This document shows, piece by piece, positions 16,601 through 22,223 of a DNA stretch of 23,324 nucleotides (the first letter of the stretch is position 1; each line of letters starts with the position of its first letter). Both the position numbers and the translations under genes were made by a program. The stretch is taken from NCBI GenBank assembly GCA_002497905.1, contig DAFJ01000070.1:1-23324 (forward strand), in the 5' to 3' direction. The notes under the pieces were generated by a model. That model was not told where the DNA came from. It saw only the letters and a list, made by a program, of their open reading frames with translations, and searched no databases. The stretch is from Euryarchaeota archaeon UBA251. GTDB taxonomy: Archaea; Thermoplasmatota; Poseidoniia; Poseidoniales; Thalassarchaeaceae.

Positions 16601-17326
16601 CGTAACTTCACTCTCGAGATTGATGCCGATCTCGACACAGTCGAATACCTTCAGGAAATCACCTTCGTACGCATGCAATCTGAATCCGAGGACACGGCTT
16701 CTGGTTCTGGCATCATAAACATCCTTGGAGTCATCTTCGGCGTTCTCGTTGTTATCGCTCTCCTCGTGGTCTTTGTTCGAATTATCATGGGGACGCAGCA
16801 GATTGAGGACGATGTTGTCAGCCTGGCAGATTACCAATCTTCTGTGGCGGACAAGTATCGCGAAATCGCACCGGCTCCTGAGATTCCAACAGCACCAACC
16901 ATGATGCCTTCACAGGATGCGTTTACTGCTCCACCTGCACCTGCAGAACCGGTCTACGCACCCGCCCCTGCTGTACCGGCCGTGGCGCCCGCTGAACCCG
17001 TCTATGCCCCTGCTCCTGCTGTGCAGGCCGTGGCACCACCGCCAGAAATCAACGTCCCACTGGAATTTAGTAACAGTGTATTTGCAAAAGTAATCAGCCA
17101 GAATGGGATTCAAGATGGCGCTGCCTTCCTTTCCTTTGCCGCAGGTTATGATGCGGATGGGAATGGCTATCTCCGACAAAGTGAGTTGGAGAGGGCCGCT
17201 TCTGAGTATGTGACTGGTGGGCACAACCAACCCGCTACATCACCTGCATTCACAGATGAGCAACTGATTGCCAGCGGATGGACTCAAGAACAGATTGATG
17301 CCGCACGAGCGAGCGGTCAAATTTAG
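13694..17326 (+). CDS. Large surface protein: signal peptide, repeated beta domains, one TM helix, cytoplasmic EF-hand tail
   Basis: 1210 residues from ATG 13694 (GTG 13682 possible). Signal peptide MGRLSAFLLVFTLVAMSAGP. The ectodomain has several ~110-residue Ig-like units of the CARDB/NEW3 type, each with a phrase such as LTNNGYRTVSPTI, LQNTGNEDVAWSF, LVNNGNSDENYNL or VTNIGNMDDRFSI. DVDGDGSVD (about 192-200) is a dockerin/thrombospondin-3-like calcium loop. One membrane helix (1007-1031) precedes a cytoplasmic tail with a Pro/Ala-rich linker that includes a duplicated 16-residue unit. The tail continues with an EF-hand loop DADGNGYLRQSE (1153-1164) having all acidic ligands, and ends with a short helix pair (FTDEQLIASGWTQEQIDAA). 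It could be an S-layer-associated adhesin or sensor. Function is unknown; architecture is well supported. Confidence 0.85.
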   Translation: MGRLSAFLLVFTLVAMSAGPLLAPPSPSDSPIDTFDTSGRALVDFTVSDISFGNVSSAASTFTQPNGSSVDYIYVRETIALSFEFRNAGTRLDPASAVGTMEVWHPIGFVVESWSVNLSLAGGQSTIESVDWTPAAAHSHLSDDGTLGGGYILRGSVDAGVLDGNEANDVYDENIIVALYHDRVESALCGDVDGDGSVDCPNALSVPMWVGAGYEVGNDFSIKDEGQFQMLASSTSAEGNRHLQIASDSGVYISSRNDRMWWAWPDANQNCNDGFESLGYGQNDGTLSTAYGTYICTVQVKGFNFVSLQARVQAWGSMGQGDELALEANTGLSQQRLNLSEATIGATSADWTPVIWNMTDVFPNSNYGLAFHFSSDNSGATQGIHVDDLMLFGIERVDEYTIDLDCDEPTNGAFNVIPADPSPPSLRCTLTNNGYRTVSPTIHTKVDNSSWMSQFPLRIDSTDPLDHDNTVTMMPVDAGNTSEFWVNLSIPAGSNVETVNWSVWLNDSVNAQNKGQRHFDVNVISSYSASFRQVNIITPALTLPPTATGNVTMSLQNTGNEDVAWSFGAYFNDPLWSDSNLEWFDSTGSPATSIMVARGATVNVIAQFTAPDDAVPGPVEITLLTNAIPPASAQATWSIQIEVPPVSDLSISAMSDDINAPSNGQMVQVEMTLVNNGNSDENYNLSLLADYRLDASLSIVSTGLLDAFGGDTTVYLILPMPYGLRPDIYLVEVTATSESDPNYEVVQQIRLTVPPTYELTVEDLDMSGQTFSPGDSCRTGKWEVTNIGNMDDRFSITVDHPESITVELRDVNGQPLSPAETPVVAPGSSYNVTFCYAFVEGTSGSQTLSLTGTSINYDGSGAAPSDTGSAVFDVGTQGWINVVGQGPMVIDRAIQTETLTFELHNRHPTVSQQIRLDISANEMTAYGFNPRIVETDREFQLGPDQRRIITVELDPSEVALLNLPEDQITRNFTLEIDADLDTVEYLQEITFVRMQSESEDTASGSGIINILGVIFGVLVVIALLVVFVRIIMGTQQIEDDVVSLADYQSSVADKYREIAPAPEIPTAPTMMPSQDAFTAPPAPAEPVYAPAPAVPAVAPAEPVYAPAPAVQAVAPPPEINVPLEFSNSVFAKVISQNGIQDGAAFLSFAAGYDADGNGYLRQSELERAASEYVTGGHNQPATSPAFTDEQLIASGWTQEQIDAARASGQI
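16943..17038 (+). repeat. Two tandem 48-bp coding repeats (Pro/Ala linker)
   Basis: Positions 16943-16990 and 16991-17038 encode AEPVYAPAPAVPAVAP and AEPVYAPAPAVQAVAP. The proteins differ at one residue while many third codon positions differ, so the unit is an old duplication kept at the protein level, in the cytoplasmic linker of the surface protein. Confidence 0.85.
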
Positions 17327-17365
17327 TCTTCTAGGGTCTCTTAGTGGCCTCACCGACTTCCCGTG

Positions 17366-17375
17366 CCCTTAAGGG
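17366..17375. promoter_or_regulatory. Palindromic TATA-like element upstream of the thermosome gene
   Basis: CCCTTAAGGG, a perfect 10-bp palindrome centred 24-25 bp before ATG 17395 and 45 bp before ATG 17416. The CTTAA core resembles the box before tRNA-Ala. If transcription starts 26 bp downstream, the mRNA begins near 17396, which makes 17416 with its GGAG leader a plausible start. Confidence 0.4.
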
Positions 17376-17415
17376 GCAATGCTTGGTCGGCGGGATGTCG
17401 GATGGAGCGATAATC

Positions 17416-19026
17416 ATGCAGTCGGGACAGCAACCAATCTTCATTCTCAAAGAGGGGACGACCCGCAGTCGTGGTAAGACTGCACAGAGTAACAACATCG
17501 CAGCCGCTAAGGCTGTGGCCGATGCGGTGCGTACGACGCTTGGTCCAAAAGGTATGGACAAGATGCTTGTTGATTCCATGGGTGATGTCATCATCACCAA
17601 CGATGGAGCTACGATTCTGAAGGAGATGGATATTGAACATCCAGCGGCCAAGATGATTATCGAGGTTGCTAAAACCCAGGAGGCACACTGTTTCGATGGA
17701 ACAACATCTGCTGTCGTACTTGCTGGAGAATTACTCAAGAGATCAGAGGATCTAATTGAGCAGAATGTTCACCCTACCATCATTTGTGAAGGGTTCAGGA
17801 TTGCGGCTGAGCGTTGCCTTGAACTGCTTGAAAATCACTCCATACCGGTAAGTCCAGAGATGCTCCATGAAGTAGCGAAGACGGCTCTTACCGGAAAGAG
17901 TGCGGGGGCAGTCAAAGCCTTCCTTGCAGAGATTTGTGTTGATGCTGTCCTCAAGGTTGCCACGCAGGATGATGGGGAGATAATGGTAAATCTCGACGAT
18001 GTTAAGGTCGAGAAGAAACAAGGTGGCTCAATCAAGGATAGTACTCTTGTTGACGGGATTATTCTCGACAAGGAACGTGTCCATAGTGGAATGCCTCGCT
18101 CCGTAAATGGCGCCCAAGTCGCTCTCATCAATTCTGCAATTGAGGTCAAGAAGACCGAGGTCGATGCAAAGATTCAGATCACTGACCCTAATATGTTGGC
18201 GCAATTCCTTGATGAGGAAGAAGGCTATCTCAAGGGTCTAGTGGATACTATCCTTGCATCTGGTGCCAATGTAGTAATCTGTCAGAAGGGGATAGATGAT
18301 CTGGCTCAACATTACATGTCGAAGGCAGGTATCTTTGCAATTCGTCGCGCCAAGAAGTCGGATATGGAAGCTCTATCGAAGGCAACTGGTGGACGAATTG
18401 TCACCAATATCGATGATTTAGGTGCAGATGATCTAGGTCGCTGTAACAAGGTTGAGGAACGAAAAATTGGTGAATCAGACATGGTATTCCTTACTGGCTG
18501 TGATGAAGCAAAGAGCGTAAGCGTCCTTCTTCGCGGGGGAACTGATCACGTTGTGGATGAAATCCGTCGTGCTTTTGATGATGCAATCGGGGTTGTTAGC
18601 GTTGCTCATGAGGATGGCGCGGTTTTGACTGGTGGCGGTAGTGTTCTTGCTGCGCTCAGTCGAGATTTACGAACTTTCGCTGAAGGTGTTGGTGGACGTG
18701 AACAGATGGCTATTGAGGCCTTCGCGGGTGCCCTAGAGGTTATCCCGCGTACACTTGCCGAGAATGCGGGACTTGACCCTGTGAATACCATCATTGATGT
18801 CCGTAAAGCACACGCTGAGGGTAAGTCGACGTTTGGCGTGAATGTATTCGAAGGTGGCGTCATGGACATGAAGGATGCGAATGTTGTGGAGCCCGTCAGA
18901 GTTGTTGAGCAAGCGATTCAGAGTGCCACTGAGACCGCTACTATGATTCTTAGAATTGATGATGTAATCTCTTCTAAGGGCGTCAGCCTCGGTCATGAGG
19001 GTATGATGGATGGAATGGACCTCTGA
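17416..19026 (+). CDS. Thermosome subunit (group II chaperonin)
   Basis: 536 residues from ATG 17416, giving MQSGQQPIFILKEGTTRSRG, which lines up with the usual thermosome start and has GGAG 8 bp upstream. ATG 17395 would add 7 residues. ATP-driven folding of cytosolic proteins in a double-ring complex. Motifs: VRTTLGPKGMDKML (39-51), NDGATILKEM (62-71), DGTTSAVVLAGELL (94-107) and, near the C-terminus, GGGSVLAALS and IPRTLAENAGLDPVN. The C-terminal tail is short (GMMDGMDL) rather than long and Gly/Met-rich. The family phosphate-binding motif GDGTT reads FDGTT here (F93), while the aspartate is kept. Only one subunit gene is visible; archaea often have two or three. Confidence 0.96.
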   Translation: MQSGQQPIFILKEGTTRSRGKTAQSNNIAAAKAVADAVRTTLGPKGMDKMLVDSMGDVIITNDGATILKEMDIEHPAAKMIIEVAKTQEAHCFDGTTSAVVLAGELLKRSEDLIEQNVHPTIICEGFRIAAERCLELLENHSIPVSPEMLHEVAKTALTGKSAGAVKAFLAEICVDAVLKVATQDDGEIMVNLDDVKVEKKQGGSIKDSTLVDGIILDKERVHSGMPRSVNGAQVALINSAIEVKKTEVDAKIQITDPNMLAQFLDEEEGYLKGLVDTILASGANVVICQKGIDDLAQHYMSKAGIFAIRRAKKSDMEALSKATGGRIVTNIDDLGADDLGRCNKVEERKIGESDMVFLTGCDEAKSVSVLLRGGTDHVVDEIRRAFDDAIGVVSVAHEDGAVLTGGGSVLAALSRDLRTFAEGVGGREQMAIEAFAGALEVIPRTLAENAGLDPVNTIIDVRKAHAEGKSTFGVNVFEGGVMDMKDANVVEPVRVVEQAIQSATETATMILRIDDVISSKGVSLGHEGMMDGMDL

Positions 19027-19107
19027 GCCGGCTCTTCACGAACCCTATCCCGTTATATTCAATAATCCCATTCTGTTGCTTTAGTTCATCTGATAGGGTG
19101 CAAAGAT
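19027..19107 (+). promoter_or_regulatory. Gap with candidate promoter for the flavodoxin-SdhB-like operon
   Basis: 81 bp after the thermosome stop, AT-rich. TTATATT at 19053-19059 is the best TATA-like box; starting 26 bp downstream it would leave a ~26-nt leader before ATG 19108. No strong ribosome-binding site is seen (only AGGGTG about 12 bp upstream). The operon therefore probably has its own promoter. Confidence 0.35.
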
Positions 19108-21360
19108 ATGTCAGATGATTTGGTTCAGTTTTTGACTGCTGGAGACCGCACTCTAAACATCTTATTTGGTTCTCAAAGCGGGAATTCAGAGGATTTAGCC
19201 TCTAAGATTGGAAAACAAGCCTCTTCCTATGGTTTGGAATCTACAGTTCATGATATGGGCGAAGTTGACGCTGCTGCTCTTTCTGGAATGAAACGTGTCC
19301 TCATTGTCTGTTCTACATGGGGTGAAGGAGAGCAACCAGATAATGCAGAAGATCTCTGGAATGCAGCTAATGGAGATTCAGCTCCTAATTTGAGTTCAAC
19401 AAATTTCTCGGTTTGTGCTCTAGGAGATACAAGCTATGAATTGTTTTGCGAATCCGGAAAGGAATGGGATCGTAGGTTTGAGGAATTGGGTGGCAAGAGG
19501 CTATTGGACAGGGTTGACTGCGATGTTGATTATGACAAACCTGCAGCCAGTTGGGCTGAAATGGCACTTCCTCGAATGGCTGCAGTAGATGGAGATGGTC
19601 TATTTCAGGACGATAAAGTCGCATCTATCGCAGATTTCGTTTCATCAGGGGGTTCGTTACAAGCATCAACTGCTCCTGCCCCTACATCTGCTGATGCCGA
19701 TTCGAAGCCTGTAACTCAAGGAGGAAGCGATACTCAGGTTTTCATGCATGAAGGTGATCGTTCGTTACACATTCTATTCGGCTCACAGAGTGGTAATGCC
19801 GAGGGTTTGGCTGCGAAGATTGGCAAGCGTGCCTCTGCATATGGCCTAGATGCCAACGTTCACGATATGGATGGATTCGATGTGTCCTCTCTATCAGGGA
19901 TGTCTCGAGTCCTGATCGTTTGTTCTACATGGGGTGAGGGTGAGCAGCCTGACAATGCCGAGGCACTTTGGGTCGCTGCGAATTCGGATGGCGCCCCCTC
20001 TCTTAGCCAGACTCATTTCAGTGTCTGTGCACTTGGGGATACGAGTTACGAACTCTTTTGTGAGTCTGGTAAGGAATGGGATAAGCGCTTTGAGGATCTA
20101 GGAGGTACTCGTTTAGTCGACCGTGTTGATTGTGACGTAGATTACGACACACCTTCAGCAATCTGGACTGAATCGGCTCTTGCTCACATGGCTGCAGTCG
20201 ATGGAAATGGCACTTTCCAGGCAGAGATGGTTGAACTCATCATAGAGGAACTTCAAGGTGGCGACGATATCGCTGTTGACGGAGATGACGGTTTTGTCAT
20301 CCCCAATCTTGAGTCAGAAGAACTCCAAGTCAATGTCCAAGTGTTCCGTTACGATTGCATGGATGGGGAACGTGGCACTGATGAATGGGCATGCGTTCTG
20401 CCCGGAAATATGTCTGTTCTTCAGGTGCTTAGAACGATGAAAGAAACAGAAGATGGGTCCCTTACTTTTCGAGATGGGCCAGCAAATGACCCTTGCACAG
20501 TAATTTCAGTCAATGGACGTAATGTTCTACCTGGTCTGACTAAGATTTCTGATATTGCATCTTCAGTTAATGGCTCTTGGAAGATGGTCATTGAGCCGCT
20601 TCCTGGCGGAGAGGTAATTCGTGATCTTGTGGTCGATCTTTCCATACATGATATTCGGCGTTCATCCCTCAAACCTTGGTTCCATGGCGCTACTCGAGAT
20701 GGCAGAGAGTTCTCTCAAGGAGTCATTGGTTCCTTAGCTTCGAGTGAGGCTACCGAAATACACTTGATTCGTGACTTTACTAGTTCTATTCTCGTGGATT
20801 CTTTTTCGGATGTTATGCCTTACAATCCATCATACATTGGGCCATCTAACATTATCTCATTGTGGTCTAGGGTTACGGACCCACGTATCTCAGAGAAGAA
20901 TCGGGCTGAACACATGTCTTCGCTTTCTTCAATGGGTGGAATAAAGGCTGAAACTGACCTTTCATCGATTTCAAGAAATGGCGAACTAGGCATGAGAGTC
21001 TCAAGTCACATGCTTGATGCCAAAACTTCTGTATTGAGAGATGGTGCTTTTTCGGATTCACGTCATGGCAAGCATGTCTGGTGGTATTGTTGGAGTGTCA
21101 AAATGAGCGGCAAGGTGAATGATGCTGTAATTTACCGGCAGGTATTGGGCCCAATCGGATTGATTGGCAACTTGTTCTCGGGAATATCGGCTAGGATGAT
21201 TCTAGGATTCACTCGAACCGGTGGGCGTGTCTTCAATGGCCTCTTGGGTATGGTGGCCCCACCCGCTGGAGTGGGCAAGATGCCGAAACAATTCAACACA
21301 CCTGTCAAAAATCATCACGAGGTTGTCGCTATTTACAATGAGATAGGGAGTGGTTTCTGA
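19108..21360 (+). CDS. Fusion of two flavodoxin domains with a cluster-less SdhB/TfrB-like module
   Basis: 750 residues, cytosolic (no signal peptide, no clear TM helix). Flavodoxin 1 (12-167) and flavodoxin 2 (216-371) are of the CysJ/P450-reductase type, each with FGSQSGN, STWGEGEQPDNAE and ALGDTSYELFCESGKEWD, so both should bind FMN. A variable linker separates them. Residues ~405-525 match the N-terminal domain of succinate dehydrogenase/fumarate reductase iron-sulfur subunits: VFRYDCMDG, then EDGSLTFRDG, SVNGRNVLPGLTKI and EPLPGGEVIRDLVVD. The 2Fe-2S ligands (CxxxxCxxC...C) are gone, with only C463 nearby. Residues ~550-640 follow the helical 3Fe/4Fe region (YIGPSNIISLW, VTDPRI) but contain no cysteine at all; none occurs between 464 and 660. 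It overlaps the HdrB-like gene by one base. Function is inferred: flavin-based electron transfer to or from a partner oxidoreductase. Confidence 0.82.
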   Translation: MSDDLVQFLTAGDRTLNILFGSQSGNSEDLASKIGKQASSYGLESTVHDMGEVDAAALSGMKRVLIVCSTWGEGEQPDNAEDLWNAANGDSAPNLSSTNFSVCALGDTSYELFCESGKEWDRRFEELGGKRLLDRVDCDVDYDKPAASWAEMALPRMAAVDGDGLFQDDKVASIADFVSSGGSLQASTAPAPTSADADSKPVTQGGSDTQVFMHEGDRSLHILFGSQSGNAEGLAAKIGKRASAYGLDANVHDMDGFDVSSLSGMSRVLIVCSTWGEGEQPDNAEALWVAANSDGAPSLSQTHFSVCALGDTSYELFCESGKEWDKRFEDLGGTRLVDRVDCDVDYDTPSAIWTESALAHMAAVDGNGTFQAEMVELIIEELQGGDDIAVDGDDGFVIPNLESEELQVNVQVFRYDCMDGERGTDEWACVLPGNMSVLQVLRTMKETEDGSLTFRDGPANDPCTVISVNGRNVLPGLTKISDIASSVNGSWKMVIEPLPGGEVIRDLVVDLSIHDIRRSSLKPWFHGATRDGREFSQGVIGSLASSEATEIHLIRDFTSSILVDSFSDVMPYNPSYIGPSNIISLWSRVTDPRISEKNRAEHMSSLSSMGGIKAETDLSSISRNGELGMRVSSHMLDAKTSVLRDGAFSDSRHGKHVWWYCWSVKMSGKVNDAVIYRQVLGPIGLIGNLFSGISARMILGFTRTGGRVFNGLLGMVAPPAGVGKMPKQFNTPVKNHHEVVAIYNEIGSGF

Positions 21361-22220
21361 TGGCGAATTCCTACGCATACCATCCTGGAAACGTTGCTCA
21401 CAGTAGTGCCATGGAAATCGAGGATACCATTCCATTGATTGCTCGGTCACTTGGCATTGATCTCGTACCTCTTGAAGGAGCCACTAGTTGTGGTGCAGGG
21501 ATAATCCGTCAAGCGAATCGTCGTTTGCAATTGACATTGAATGCTAGGACATTCGCAATGGCAGAGGCATTGGGATTGGAAATTTTGACACCTTGTGCAG
21601 CGACTGCAGGTAATTTGTGTGAAGATTTAGATGAACTCCGCCGTAATCCTGATTTGCTCGCAGACGTCAATCGAACATTGGATTCTACATGCGGTATGCA
21701 ATTTTCAGGTGATACGGAAGTCCGTCACCTTATGCATGTAATAGTCGAAGACATAGGTCTGGAAAAACTTGAGAAGAGCGTAGTTAATCCTCTTGACTTC
21801 AAGATCTCAGGCTATTATGGGCCGAATATCCAACGCAAGGGAGCATGTGGATTGGATGACGTATTCCTTCCTAATTATCTTGAAAATGTGATAGATGCGG
21901 TTGGAGGTACCCCAATCTCTCTAGATAGTAGGACTCAGAGTGTGGGTGTTCCCAGTTTGCTTTCCGAGGAATCTACTGCATTGAAACAAGCGGCTGGAGT
22001 ACTTTCTGAGGCAGTTGATGAGGGTGCTGAATTACTCGTCAGTATCTGCAACCTTTCTCACGCGTTACTAGATGTGTACCAAGTAAAGGCATCAAGAATC
22101 AGTGGCCTAGAGACTCGTATTCCTGTTATCCATTTCACTGACATGCTTGCTTATTCTTTTGGTCACTTGAATACGCGTCTCGCCCAACTTCGGACCAGAG
22201 TCAAGGTCATTGGGTCATGA
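21360..22220 (+). CDS. HdrB/SdhE-like CCG-domain protein with most Fe-S ligands lost
   Basis: 286 residues; ATG overlaps the upstream stop (TGATG), so translation is coupled. Two CCG-like halves: (1) AYHPGNVAHSSAMEIE, TSCGAG, LTPCAATAGNL; (2) GYYGPNIQ, a poorly conserved middle (TQSVG), SICNLSHALLDVYQ, then IPVIHFTDMLAYSFG, as in the end of HdrB. In HdrB, SdhE and TfrB each half normally has C-Xn-CC-Xn-CxxC binding a non-cubane 4Fe-4S cluster. Here the positions read N11, S43-C44, C79xxT82 and P155, Q193-S194, C230xxS233, so only three of ten ligands remain. The fold is probably kept and cluster binding probably lost. It should pair with the SdhB-like fusion as HdrB pairs with HdrC or SdhB. 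The substrate is unknown. Confidence 0.8.
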   Translation: MANSYAYHPGNVAHSSAMEIEDTIPLIARSLGIDLVPLEGATSCGAGIIRQANRRLQLTLNARTFAMAEALGLEILTPCAATAGNLCEDLDELRRNPDLLADVNRTLDSTCGMQFSGDTEVRHLMHVIVEDIGLEKLEKSVVNPLDFKISGYYGPNIQRKGACGLDDVFLPNYLENVIDAVGGTPISLDSRTQSVGVPSLLSEESTALKQAAGVLSEAVDEGAELLVSICNLSHALLDVYQVKASRISGLETRIPVIHFTDMLAYSFGHLNTRLAQLRTRVKVIGS

Positions 22221-22223
22221 ATA

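Noticed and set aside
19027..19107. Factor-independent terminator after the thermosome gene
   Set aside because: No oligo-T run or convincing hairpin is visible.
19108..21360. Sequencing frameshift as the cause of the missing cysteines
   Set aside because: The frame is continuous and the flanking SdhB landmarks are intact on both sides of each ligand loop; the neighbouring HdrB-like gene shows the same kind of loss independently.
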